DNA from: Acephala macrosclerotiorum
Lineage: Eukaryota; Ascomycota; Leotiomycetes; Helotiales; Mollisiaceae
Direction of reading: 5' to 3'
Assembly (NCBI GenBank): GCA_014904845.1
Contig: MU119272.1
Coordinates: 1 to 64,000 of the forward strand
Length of the DNA stretch: 64,000 nt
The notes under the pieces were generated by a model. The model saw only the letters and a program-made list of their open reading frames with translations. It did not search any database and was not told where the DNA came from. The position numbers and the translations under genes are program-made. Each line of letters begins with the position of its first letter. The first letter of the stretch is position 1. Below, piece after piece: positions 11,718 through 23,270 of this stretch.

Positions 11718-13371
11718 CTACGCAAGATTAGTCACAACTCGTATTTGTCGTACATGAAGGAAGGCTCCAAGCTTACTCAAATTCCCCAGTATGTCAATGA
11801 CTGGAGGGAACCAGATAAAGAGCGCAAGAATCTGACCAAAGCCCCACGCTCCCTCGCTCCAGGTTGCTCCCGCAATCCCGGACATGATGTGGCGGATCTC
11901 CCAGAGGTAGACCAGCTCAACCCACATGACAGTAATAGCCACGATTTGGACGAAGATCCGTGTATAAATGATCGCGTTTTCGACCGTTTCGTTGACCTTC
12001 TTCCGCCTCTTCACCTTCTCCGCCTTCTCCGTGGTTTTGAAGCCTAACCAAAAGGCTCCTACGAATGCAGCAATAACCGACAACCCTAATAAAACAAAGA
12101 ATAAAGCCTCGAAAACCGTAGGATTGTAGCTATCGGCTTGCAACTTTGGATGTAGACAAGCATAGTCGTCATACTTGGTATTTGATTGAGTCAGATAAAC
12201 GATGTATTGAATCGCGCTTTCTACCAGTATCGCAAATATCATGAAAGACGGAATCCACTGCCCTCGTTTCTCTCCACCCTCTCTGGTGTACATGCCAAGG
12301 AAAGCGAAGAGAGCACTGAGCGCGAGAACATTGGCGGAGGTGAACACGAGCTTTTCGTAATATGATGTCCCGGAGGCGAGAGATACCCATCCAGCGGTGC
12401 TGATGGATAGTGAGAAGAAGAGTGCTCCGTCTGAGAGCTCGTCCGACGCCTTTTTGAGGGCATTTGTAACCCTTTTAGGCAACGTCAAGCCTTGGAAGAA
12501 GTGAATGGCAACGAAGTATATTGTGATAAGAGCAGCCTCGACAGTGTATGAAAGGATTACCTGGATTTCAGATCAGCGCTGTACACCACCCTGCATAGGA
12601 ATACTGAGGTCGGAAACTTACTCCAATGCCAGCAATGTCTGGATTGCCAGTGTAGCCTTGGACTTCACAGATATCATTCTCACACGCACGATCAGCTACC
12701 TCGAGAAAGTCCGTGATGTTTGCAGCGTTCTCAGAAGCCAAAAAGTAGTTGCGATAAACGAGTAATTCAAGGTCGGTAAGGTTCTGATCCGCTAACGGAA
12801 GAGCCGCGCTTAAGAATTCGAGCCATAAAGTGTTGTTCGAGCTATTAGCGGTATAAATATAGGGTCCAGTAATCCAACCTAGACTGCTTAAGAATTTCGC
12901 TGTTACCATGCAGTTTTGAGTCGCGTTAAGGTTTGAGAGTGATATCTGTTTTTCGAGTTGTGGAGTAATGCAAGCGGTTTCAATATCGTCTTTCGCAGTA
13001 CCTATCCATCCGAGACCAGAAAGGGACCCAGATGACATATCATCGTAGAAGCTTGAGATTTGGTCGTTGCTCTCGTCTTGGTACTCGGTTGGTAAAGCGG
13101 AACGTAGAAAGTCAATGTTAATCGTGTCGTCCCCAGAGCCGGCTCCATTTGTGGGAAGATCCTTATACCATGATATGGATAAAGTGCAGTTGGCCGTGAA
13201 ATCCAAGCTTTGTACAATAGATGTCGCATTGTTGAGGAGAGTCAGGTTGACATCGGCTCTGCTACTTAGGGCAACCGGCTCTCTCACGGCTTTGCCCACA
13301 GCAGCAGCATTACTAGTACCTGCCAAAGTCAAGAAAACAATCAACAACGTACATGCACAAGATTGAGTCAT
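11718..13371 (-). CDS. Membrane protein with secreted N-terminal half, unknown function
   Basis: Two exons on the minus strand, 13371-12622 and 12560-11718, give 530 aa. The intron has a GGA|GTAAGT donor and CCAG|GTA acceptor and is in phase 0, joining DIAGIG to VILSYTVEAALITIY. The start MTQSCACTLLIVFLTLAG is chosen over an ATG 16 codons upstream because it begins a clean signal peptide. Residues 25-250 are probably extracellular, with many Asn-x-Ser/Thr sites and repeated LSSLGWI-like segments. The second half has about seven hydrophobic segments, with a basic loop KAEKVKRRKKV between two of them. That arrangement resembles a receptor, but no receptor motif is recognised. Function unknown. 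Confidence 0.78.
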
Positions 13372-14129
13372 CGTCAGATACTGAGGGGGAAAAGATAGTA
13401 TCAGGTTGGAGATGCACACAAAAAAGATCTTGGATGAAGATCAAACACTTGAGGACGAGGCTTCAGAAAGCTGAGATCGATGCATATGCCCTTGCTCTAC
13501 CTCGGGGTGGTGTCACACGCGGAAGGGTCGTCGATGGTATGCCCGACAGGGGCTCACCGCGGCTGATCATCCTGGGGCATTTCCCGTCGAGTCTTCGCAT
13601 GGTGAATGGCTTCGTTGGACGGCCGAGAGATCCATGTTGCTGCATCATGGGTCAGAACAAAAGACTGGATACGGAAAATGGAAGATTACGGTGACCAAAT
13701 GGAGCTATTTGGCCAAATGACCACACTTCCTAAGCCGCTCCCCCCCCGCCTGAATAAATAAACCAAGGTGGAGATATTTGCGGCGGTGTAGTGACAAAGG
13801 GAGTGCGCCAGGAGGAATCTCGAAGATGCTCTGGTGGAAGTCACGTTTATTATCTTATTGGCAGACACCCCTTGCTGCTGATCAGCCCTACAATTCCACC
13901 TTGGTTAGCACAGCCCCAACGTGGCACCCCGTGCCACCAAATGGTGTACCTCACCATCGATAACTTCCTTGCCATCGGAGCACTTCTGGCGAGCATGGCA
14001 GATTAGCCCAAGTTCTCAAGCTGTGGAATGAAATGAAGTTATCTTAAGTTGGGTCAACCATAGTCTGCTTATAATATGGCAGGGCTGGTGTTGTCGTTCC
14101 GCATTAAGACTAGTGGTGCACGTGATCTA

Positions 14130-14590
14130 GTTTTAAATATATTAAAAAATCTGGCATCTTGTAATTTCAGCTGTTTTTACATATTTTTTTTTTAGCGAGA
14201 TAATAATTACGTAATTTTATATTTTTTGAAATTTATAATTTAACATAATTCATTAATTCGTTTTATTTATAATTAATAAAAGTAAATATTATATAAAAAA
14301 TATTAAATATTTTAAATTTAATAAAAATTTTTAATTTAATCGATTATAAATAAAACGAATTAAAAAAAAATTTAATTATTTTATTAAATAAAAATATTTA
14401 AAATAATAATTATAAATTATTAATTTGAAAAAATAATTAATTATATTTAAATAAATTTTTAATAAATAATAATAATAAAATATATTATTAATTATAAAAA
14501 TTTAATTATTATTTTTATAAAAAATAAAACTGGTTAAAAATAAACTATTCCAATTGCAAAAAAGAATAATAGTAATTAATAATTGTTTTT
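14130..14590. repeat. Extremely AT-rich island
   Basis: Nearly pure A/T over about 450 bp with TAATTA, TTAAAT and ATAAAT words and almost no C or G. The boundaries are sharp on both sides. In Pezizomycotina such islands are often what remains of repeats after RIP. No transposon coding sequence survives to prove that here. An alternative is a low-complexity spacer. Confidence 0.75.
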
Positions 14591-14747
14591 CAAAGAGAAT
14601 CCTTTGGGAGAGGGATATTGGAGTGGTTACATGGGCCAGTACTAGTTTAGCTTGGTATCCTACCTTACATAATTTCTCTCATTTGAGGTCTTTTCTCTTC
14701 AGACGCACCAATATACAGACTTTCTAAACTTGATTTATTACACTGAG

Positions 14748-15383
14748 ACCGTGATACATCCTGCGGTGGGGATTGCTATAAAATTCTACTTTGTAACACT
14801 GCCCGAAACTTCAAGAACGGTAGACAAGATTGCCAGCGAAGTAGAAAAACCGGCGAGGAGAATGATGAGAGTGAGAACAGTGATGGGTCGGGAGGTAGCA
14901 GAGGGGAGGATAGCGACGATGGCATGTACAGCGGGCCAGATAGCAAAGACAACGAGGATAATGAAGACGGCATGAGCAATGAAGATGACACGAGCAACGG
15001 ATATGGTGTTGGCAGCCGAATTATGGCTAACCGAATGTGCAGTGAAGATGACATGGACAGCAAACTGGATAGCGAGGACAAAAGCTACTTCGAAGAATCC
15101 GACGAAAACAAAAGCGACACTGACAAAGACGCGAATGTTGGCTAAGGAATGCATTCTAGAGAGGACGAGTCGGTCCCAGAACCAAAAGAGACCATTAAGA
15201 GCAAGCGCATGGTCAGATGAGCTCAGGTGCGACCGTGATTATCAAAATGCACCTGATGGTTGCAGTTACAAATATTGTGTGGACATTCGGAAGAAACTCT
15301 GGGAATCTTACGAGGATCTTTGGGCGTGGAATGCTCGCCAGTTCGAGGATGAGAAAGAGGAAGAAGAGGACGAAGAAGAATGA
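14748..15383 (+). pseudogene. Acidic low-complexity open frame, probable gene relic
   Basis: A stop-free frame runs from about 14748 to 15145. It is dominated by Glu, Asp, Ser and Asn (for example SDDGMYSGPDSKDNEDNEDG) and ends at a TAA. A second frame then ends at 15383 with a protein-like segment, CSYKYCVDIRKKLWESYEDL, and a run of Glu. The two frames differ, and no good intron was found to join them. Short DRD...GxCYK-like words occur in both parts. This may be a decayed gene or a chance low-complexity tract. I do not recognise a family. Confidence 0.3.
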
Positions 15384-15514
15384 TCAAATTAATGATCCGT
15401 TAAGCCCCTACTTCTCTTTATGTATGCTTCGACTAATGTGAGAGCTTTAGGACGCACACTCCTCGAAATTGAGCCACAACTTCCTCTTACGATATGTACT
15501 TTGCGGGGTAGGAG

Positions 15515-17619
15515 CTATACGTAGTACAAGAAATGTGGGTTCCTGTCTCCAAGCTCTGGCTGATCGGGAGCTCCTTCCTCAATGAGCTTCAACTTAACCT
15601 TATTTTCCCTTCGCACTCCAATAGTCTGTTCAACGTCAGCCAAAACACTCCCTTTTACTCAATAGATATTCCACTCACCGTGATCGCAGTGCAAGTTATA
15701 GACATTATCGTCATGCCCAATGCAAACCAACAACCTTCAAAGTACCTTGGCGCATCTTGAGCTTTAAAGATGAATCCGATCGCCGCTCCTGCCGAGTCTG
15801 TCATTCTTCGTCAGTATCAGATCAAGAAAAGAGTGAGAGATAACCCACTTCCTACAAGTTGCATGCTTCCCGTCGCGAAAGCTCGCTTGAAATACCCAGC
15901 ATGATTCGATGCTGCCCAGACGATGTTGAGTGAAGTCCTGATCCTCAATCAGCTTGGCATAGTCTTGAAGAGTGAAAGGGGTATCTCACGTGGCATAGAG
16001 TCCAATAGCTACCATGAAGACGCCGAAATATCGAACTCCCGTTTGAGGTGCGGCGAGGAGAATGATGTAGCCGACGAGGCAGGAGGAGAGAGCAATGAGG
16101 AGGAAAGTTGAACGATTTTTGTACTTGTCGGAGAGATAGCCGAGGATGATATAGGAGACTGCTGCAACAAAATAGACTGGTACGGTCAAGAGCTGTGCAT
16201 TGACGGTGGTGGTAAAACCAAGTCCAGCAATACTGCTACGTGTCAGTACACGAGGAACACCTGGTGGATTCATGTACTCACATCTTCGGCATAAACGTAG
16301 TGACTGCATACAGGGTTGTATCAATGCCAAAATGACTGATAGCTCTACCGATAATGTCAGATCTCTAGCTCCTAAAAATGTTCGAGGAACACTTACTGAA
16401 GATAACACTTCCAATCCTTAAAACATCTGACGATCTCGCTCCACGAAAACTTCTCTTTCTCATCATACACACCTTTGTTCCTCTCAAGACGTACAGCCAC
16501 AAGTGCTTTCTCTTCTTTGTTCAACCATACGGCTTCCGACACGGAGTTCGGCAGCCAGAGCCAGGTAATTGGAGCGAGGCAAAAGCTGATGATACCTTCA
16601 ACGATGTACATCCATTGCCAACCATGGAGCGAGCCTGAGTTAATCTGAGTCAAGCCGTAGGCGAGGAGACCTCCTGTAAAAAATGAGTCAGTGACCGCTC
16701 GCTATCGGGAATTTGGAGGGCATACCAAAAGCACCGGATATAGCTGAAGCTGAGAACACATAAGTGGTTCGAAGGGCATATTCATCACGATTGTAGGTCA
16801 TCGTGATGTACATGAAGATGCAGGGAATGATTGCTGCTTCTATTGCGACTTTCAGTTCTCAGACTTGGGCAATTGGCTGCGGGGACTTACCAACAGCACC
16901 AAGCAGAACACGAACTGCTGCTAACTGCGAGAAGTTCTTCGTGAATGCCGTTCCAATGGTCAATGCTGCCCAGGAAATGGTCGAAGCGGTCACTGCAAAC
17001 CTTGTCAGCAAAATTTCTGACTTCAGGATAGGTCTTCACACACGCAAACGCTTCGGTTTCAAGATCTTTAGCATAACAGTCCCTAGACAAGAGATTAGAT
17101 AATGCAGCTGGCTTTTGCGCAATTCTTGAACACTTACAAAATGGCTCAAATACGACGTAGGTCGAGTACACGATCGAAACAGCTGCTCCATATTGGTTGT
17201 TGATTAGGTGCAAATCCTTGCTGAAGCCGGTCAAATTCTATCACCAATTCATCAGCTCACATCCAGAGGCAGTCCAAGATCCAAAGAACATACCGCGTTT
17301 CCTATATTTGATCGATCTGAATGTGACGAATCATTAGTATCTGCATCTTCACGATCTGGGACAGGTCCTACCCAGAAAGCTCATCAAATAGAGTGCCTGA
17401 TTCTTGCGTCAGAACGATCGCTCAAGATAGGGATTCATGACTTACACCAAACAAAGTCATGAGATTAAGATCAATCTTCCTCACCAACTTCTTCTCCGCA
17501 ACATAATTAATTTCCAGCGTCCCACGTTCTGAATCAGCATTCACCTCACCCTTCTCAAACCCATCCCCATCAACAGGACTCTCCAAACCCCTCTTCTCCG
17601 TATCTGCATGCTCAGACAT
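15515..17619 (-). CDS. MFS anion:cation symporter (Dal5/TNA1-type)
   Basis: I could place 13 exons, all closing in frame, for 493 aa. On the minus strand they are 17619-17446, 17396-17372, 17316-17294, 17237-17138, 17082-17044, 16992-16891, 16839-16726, 16673-16397, 16344-16282, 16235-15990, 15937-15849, 15797-15679 and 15625-15515. All introns are GT-AG and about 45-70 bp. The protein begins with an acidic cytosolic tail, then LVRKIDLNLMTLFGALYLMS and FLDRSNIGNA, the first-helix signature of the family. MTYNRD in the first half and a large central loop also fit. Known relatives carry allantoate, nicotinate, pantothenate or other organic anions. The substrate cannot be told here. The gene shares a 532-bp divergent promoter with the 2OG oxygenase. 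Confidence 0.92.
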
Positions 17620-18151
17620 GATCGTGTGCTATCTTCCCTCCTCAAAAACCCACGAGGCAATTGTCGTATATAAGCACCTCTGCCTCGGTCCTGCCGCGCA
17701 ACAATGTCACACCAGATCTTCGATAAGGCAGACACCCTGCAACCACGCTCCTGAAAACCTAAACAGGTTGTCGCATTCCCATCCTCCAATCAGAAATTTC
17801 TTGTGTAACAACGGCCATGGACGTCCGCCTCGCGACCCCTGCATTCGCGAACGGGGAGCGAACTTGACGGAGTTCGTCGCGCGACAAGCGTAAATAGGAG
17901 GGGTCGAATTGGATGCAAAAGTGGGATGGGGATGATAAGGGAGCGGGCGAACGATCGATGTGTGTAGGGTGAGGTCACCCCGCTCTTGATAACGACCATC
18001 TTATCCCATCCCATCTCCAAATTGATATGAAATGCGAGTAAATTCATGAAGAAAATTTCTGAAGCATAGCTTTGTATCCACTAGAAGGGAAGCGAAATTG
18101 GACATCGGAGAGTGAGAAAGTATAATAGACGAGATTTCTTCAAGTCTTGAG
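17620..18151. promoter_or_regulatory. Shared divergent promoter, symporter and oxygenase
   Basis: 532 bp between two start codons that point away from each other. No specific operator is recognised. The arrangement allows joint control of uptake and oxidation, which is inference. Confidence 0.5.
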
Positions 18152-19608
18152 ATGGCGGCGAACTTCTCTCCACCACCTTCGGTAGCGAGACCTGAAGTAC
18201 CGGAATGGATCCCTCCTCAACCGACCAAGCAAGATCTCGAATGGGCGGATTTGAGAACGATTGAGTTGAGTCTTCTTGATTCTCCTGATCCGGACGTGGG
18301 GAGGGGACTTGTTGAGATGACGAAGAAGGCTATTAAGGAGGATGGATTTTTGTTTTTGATGGATTATGGGGTTTCGATCGAGCAGGTAGGTAGAAAGGGA
18401 CTCATAAAGGATTGGGATGATGGAGTGCTGATAAGGGGTAGTTGCATCGTCAGTTTAGTTTAGCGCAATTTTTACATCAGAATATTTCGCAGGAGGATAA
18501 GGAGAGGTTGCTGTGGGATCCATCAACAGGTTTATTTGCTGGGTTCAAGCCGAGTTTTGGTTGGAAGGTGAGCTGCCGGCTTGCAGTACTGGTTGAGGCC
18601 GACCGCTGACAGTGATGAAGCGAGAGAAAGGCGATTATGACGGGATTGAGCATTTCAATTTCTACTCTCCTCAATTCGAAGACATTGAAAGGGTGCCGAA
18701 ATGCATTCGTCCATTTATGGACGAGATCACTGCTTTCTGTGATGTGAGTTTCAAATATTTGAACAGAGTTTGGGATACTCTGCTAATCATCAACCTCAGT
18801 ACTTGACAAACTCAGTGAATAGACGTCTCCTTCGACTTCTCTCCAAGGTCCTCGAGCTCCCGGATGACTATCTATGGGACAACATCCAATCTCACGGTGG
18901 TCCCGTGGGGGATGGATACTTCCGGCACGCGTTATTCTACCCCCTTGAAGGCCAGCATAAAGAAGCCAAGAAAGGAGTTCGGATGTTTGGGCATACCGAC
19001 TACGGCACCACTACCATGTTGTTCTCCGTCCCAGTGACTGCGTTACAGATCTGGAAAGATGACAAATGGAAGTTCGTTCCGTACAAGCCTGGTGCTCTGG
19101 TCATCAACCTTGGAGAGAATCTTGAGGTGATATCTGGAGGACACTTCAAAGCAACCCTCCACAAGGTGTCAGAACCACCGATTGATCAACAACATGAACA
19201 GCGCCTGTCTCTCGTCCTCTTCAATGGATCGAAAGGCGATATGCGATTAAAACCTATCACTGGTAAGCCCAATCACTGTCTTGATTCAAAAAAGGAAGCC
19301 AATGACTAATGGAACACAGAATCACCTTTGATCCAACGAGAAGGATTCGTGATGAAGCAAGGATTATTTATGCAATTTAAGAAATTAATTGACGCTGGAG
19401 TGCCAGTACCAACGAACAAAGAGTGGAGAGAAGCTCGTAAGTCATGTCTGTTGAGTGAGGAGGAATGAGAGCAAGCTGACATGAAACAGAAATTAGCACT
19501 CGTGTGATGGCAGCGCCGGAGGAGAGGCTGGGTGGGATCAAGGAGATTAATGGGATGAAGTATGGGGAAGACATCATTCTTGGGGTGCCGGTAGTATTGC
19601 CGGTGTGA
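18152..19608 (+). CDS. 2-oxoglutarate/Fe(II) oxygenase (isopenicillin-N-synthase-like)
   Basis: Six exons, 18152-18385, 18454-18567, 18621-18743, 18800-19262, 19320-19436 and 19490-19608, give 389 aa with every junction in frame. The N-terminal DIOX_N part includes VEMTKKAIKEDGFLFLMDYG. The catalytic C-terminal domain has the iron ligands in GHTDYG (His-x-Asp) and a later His in HFKATLHKV, followed by the 2OG-binding Arg in RLSLVLF. Members of this superfamily oxidise small molecules, often in secondary metabolism or catabolism; the substrate is not predictable. Its divergent neighbour is an organic-anion symporter, so the two may handle one compound. Confidence 0.93.
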
Positions 19609-19871
19609 TGGTTTTAATTGAGACTTCTCAGTACGAATATGGACTTTGGCGAAGGTGGGGCGGGACGGAGTGCAGCAGAGCGGTATCTTCTCGCAAAGTG
19701 GAGAATTTCAAGCACAGTATTAGTGGCTTTGAAGATTGTACAGCCCCCGGATCACGGACTTTGTGTGTACTGATTTATTTGGAATCGACTCTGAGATTCT
19801 CCCTATCAAAGAGATTAGTCTAAAATCCGAAATTATGCCCAGCACATACCTCTTCCCCACCGCCAACATCC

Positions 19872-21494
19872 TCAAACTTTCTTGAAGTAATTATTCAACG
19901 TATTCTTCTGCGGGCTCTTCTCAGCCTTCTTCTCTCCCCCCGTCCCCTCCCCCTCAACCTTGTCCGGCTTCTCCCCAACCTTCATCAAAACACACAATTC
20001 CTCAAACTCCGCCGTATTCACAATCCCACCACTCGCTTCTTTATGGCCTCTTGCGAAATTCTCCCCAAGCCGCTGAACCAGATCCGTAGTATCGAGATCA
20101 GCGACTGCTTTGAGAGACGAGATGATGTTGACAGGAGGATCACGTCCGCGTGCACAACGGGCGATGCGGCAGGAGAAATTTACTTTGCCTGGGAGGTAGC
20201 CGTAGTTGGCTACCATTACTATTTCGAGAGCTTTGGATTTTAGATAGCTTGCCTATTGGTTGATCAGATCCAGATCTTTTCTGGTTGGATATGGAAAGAA
20301 CTCACCCATCGAGTCGCGATCACAGGATGCACTTGCGCTTTGCTGTTGATTTTCAAGAGTGCGATCTTTCCGTCTTTGCTAAATTTCGGTGGAGTGTGAG
20401 TCTGCTTCTCTACTTCGATGTTGATTTCTTCTCGTGCTTCTGCGAGACGCTTGTTAGTCATTATTTGTTTTGGGTCTTTGGCTTCGAGAAGGGCGGTCCA
20501 TGCTGTTATCACGTCGTATGTTCCTGTTCTTCGAGCTGTCTCTTGTTAGCAATTCTCACGAAATGAGGAAGTCAGTCCTACGAGCATTGATGAACGAGAC
20601 GCACTCGTTGATCAGCTTCTTGGTATATTTCTTGAATGTCTCTGCCATGTCCGGAAATGGAGAGAGCCATTTGAGCGTGTTTCCAAGATCGCCGTGTGTT
20701 CCTATTACACACAGATAGCCGCATTCTGAGGAAATGTCTGGATCGAGTTCCTTGCAGATTTCGTATGTGAGGAGGGAGGTTGTTGCTACTGGTGGACAGT
20801 GGCACGCCGAAACGACCTATACGAGGTGAGCCGAGCACTTTATTTGGGCAAAAGCACCACCTGCGCATCTTCGGGAAACTCATCGCTCAAATGGTGATCT
20901 AGAATGAGAGACTTCGTTTCTGGGTCATCGATGACAGGACGCCCGCTTCTACTTCCTTGATCTAGGACAATGACATAGCTAGGCTTCTTCTCTAGCATGA
21001 TTTTTCTCTCATCTTCTTCGTGGATGTTTGAACCTTTCTGCACGAGATGAACATCAAGATGTTTCGAGTCGAGTCCTAATTTCACCAACGTCCGATAGAT
21101 AATAACTCCAGCACTCAACCCATCGGCATCTTTGTCTGGGACAATGAGAGTTGGCTTCTGAGCAGCGGCACTTTCATCGTAAGCTCAAGAATTGCTATGG
21201 GTCACGTGTCCAAATTTACCACTCTCTCAAGAAAGCTTGTGCAGCTACAATTTGCTTCTCTGGTGCTGGCCATATGGCATTTCCATGCTCAACTTGGACT
21301 GGCTCAACACTGCAATAGCCGTCGAGCCTAGCTGCCTTTCTTGAAGACGGTTCAGGGCTGGCTGCTTTGCGTTTCGACATGCTGCGAATTTGCAGGGAAG
21401 TTGACGGAGTGGAGATTCGTGGTCTCGATACTAGAATTGGTATTTGAGTAAATATGGGCTCAGCACGTAAGACGCATCTCATGAAGTGATGCAT
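19872..21494 (-). CDS. DHH-family phosphoesterase (RecJ-like) with C-terminal PIP-like motif
   Basis: Five exons on the minus strand, 21494-21220, 21170-20861, 20816-20582, 20535-20306 and 20252-19872, give 476 aa from the first ATG or 438 aa from the ATG at 21380. Motifs in order are VPDKDADGLSAG (motif I Asp residues), VIVLDQGS, LILDHHLSDEFPED (the DHH motif), GTHGDLGN, and GHKEASGGI near the end, as in DHHA1 domains. The enzyme is expected to be a metal-dependent phosphoesterase or nuclease. The long start adds an Arg-rich, acid-free leader that looks mitochondrial, whereas the short start begins MSKRKAASPEPSSRKAARLD, which looks nuclear. The last residues, NTLNNYFKKV, resemble a PCNA-binding box. 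Confidence 0.88.
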
Positions 21495-22040
21495 TTACAA
21501 GGATGAAGACTACATCTTCGAGTGAAGTAAAGTCTGAAGTTCTGAAGATCTCGTTTGAGACCGTGACGACATCGAATCAACGAAATGAAACCTTGATGTG
21601 GCTTTTGCAACTCACCACCATCTCGGCTCTCCTCTGCGTAAGAGAAGATCTCCAGACCAGAGTGAACAATGATTTTCAAACTCTTTTAAAGAAAAAAAAA
21701 GTATGAAATGTCATCAAAGTCATGTGGAAGCACTCATCCTCACCAAGACATGATCGGCAAGAAATGCCGAAATAAGCACCACGAAGGCCAGTGCAGCCCT
21801 TGCTAAAGTTGATAGAAGCTAGCCTCCGCGCTGTGATAGAAGGATTCCCGACCTCTCATCCCATCTCAGCTCAAGATCTTTTTCACATGTACCTCCATAC
21901 TACTCCCCTCCTCAGAACACGACATAGGAACCGGTCCATCATAAGCATTACCCAGCGATACCAAATCGCCCAAGTCGCTTCGATCACCAGAAGAGGAGCA
22001 AGAAGAGACGGAAGCAGCGGCGCATCAACCTGAGCACACG
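21495..22040. other. Intergenic, nothing recognised
   Basis: No supported gene. The right part leads into the methyltransferase wreckage. Confidence 0.4.
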
Positions 22041-23270
22041 GTCGAGGCTGGAGATGAAGATGATGATGAGTATGAGAGCGATTCCGCGAGTGGTGTTAGT
22101 TCGAGTTTAGGATCTAGTGTGGGAGATTATGCTTTTGAGAATGGGAGGAGGTATCATAAGTTTAGGGAGGGGTAGTATCAGTTTCCGGTGAGTTTGTGGA
22201 GGTGGAGAAGAGAGTTTGCCCCGGGTGCACGGATTGTCGAGACTGGATTGGACTATGGGATGAAGTTGTTTTGGGTGTTGGAATGCTGTATGGCCGAATG
22301 CTGAGTTATGATTTCTCGCAAAATGATGAACCCGAGCAAGCCCGAGAGGATATGAAGCACGCGATGGTCGTTACCCTCTGTGGTGGGGCGTTCCACTACG
22401 CACCTATTTAGAACCCACACAGAATTCCGGATACAGGAACTTGAACCGTCATTTGGGCGATAGGCAGTCAGCGCAGCATCTCCCTTCTATCACACACGTG
22501 ATACCTATGCTGACATGGATGAAGCGGGCGGTGAGTGTCCAGGTTCTGAGATACTCGGCATCGATTTAAGTCCGAATAAGTGGCCGACAGTCAGGAGCCG
22601 AGAAATACGGAATTTCAGGTAGCAAATCATACTGAGGATAATTTCTTCGAGTGGTTTGCGAAGAATCCGGATAGGTAAGGACGGTGTGGGACTGCGATGG
22701 CGACGGATGCTGCTAGTGAGGGATATAATGTGAAGCATGTTGTTGAGGGGTATGCTTGGGATGCATTGCGTTGGGGGAGGCTACGATTGTTGATGTTCGT
22801 TCTGTCCCTCTACTCGAATTTCCGTACTGACAACAGCTAGCTTGGCGGATCGCAAGGACATGTCTCGGCCTCTATTGCGGAGAAATACCTGTCGTTGAAA
22901 TTCGTGGTCTAGGAACTTCCCAGCATGCGTCCTCCCCACGTAACAGGCACTCTCGTGGCTCCAGAGCTGGAATCACGAGTCACATTGACGACATACGACT
23001 TCTTCACCCCACAGCCAGTAAGAGCAGATGTCTATTACTTCAGATGGTTATTCCACAACTTGTTAGATGCGTATGCCATCAAGATCCTGCAAAACCTTGT
23101 GCCGACTTTAAACCCTGGCGCAAGAGTATTGATCAATGACGACATTCTACCCGAACCAGGAACCGTTGGGGCAATGGAGGAGAAGAGCGGCGAAGACAGA
23201 GACGTGTGCTCACCAAAATGCAGAACGATGGACCTCCTTCAATTCGTAACATGCCACAGGAGATAAAGAG
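22041..23270 (+). pseudogene. Decayed methyltransferase genes (LaeA-like and O-methyltransferase)
   Basis: Family sequence is visible in several frames. First, an acidic lead and YAFENGRRYHKFREG, followed by a TAG (22173-22175) where LaeA-like proteins continue, then YQFP. Next ILGIDLSPN, which resembles the SAM-binding region of LaeA-like enzymes. Then FFEWFAKNPDR with a TAA (22676-22678), EGYNVKHVVEGYAWDAL, LGGSQGHVSASIAEKY and, after a TAG (22910-22912) where a Gln codon is expected, a long open stretch with YDFFTPQPVRADVYYFRW and GARVLINDDILPEPG. The last part is the SAM-binding and catalytic region of a fungal O-methyltransferase. Stops, shifts and the abrupt end near 23265 show that neither gene is functional. 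Confidence 0.82.

Larger units (their letters stand above)
13372..15514. other. Gene-poor region around an AT-rich island
   Basis: Holds the promoter of the preceding minus-strand gene, the AT-rich island at about 14130-14590, and an acidic open frame at about 14748-15383. Both are described separately. Nothing else is recognised. Confidence 0.5.

Noticed and set aside
14776..15154. Minus-strand hydrophobic frames opposite the acidic frame
   Set aside because: Acidic Asp/Glu/Ser codons read backwards give Leu/Val/Ser-rich frames; these are antisense artefacts.
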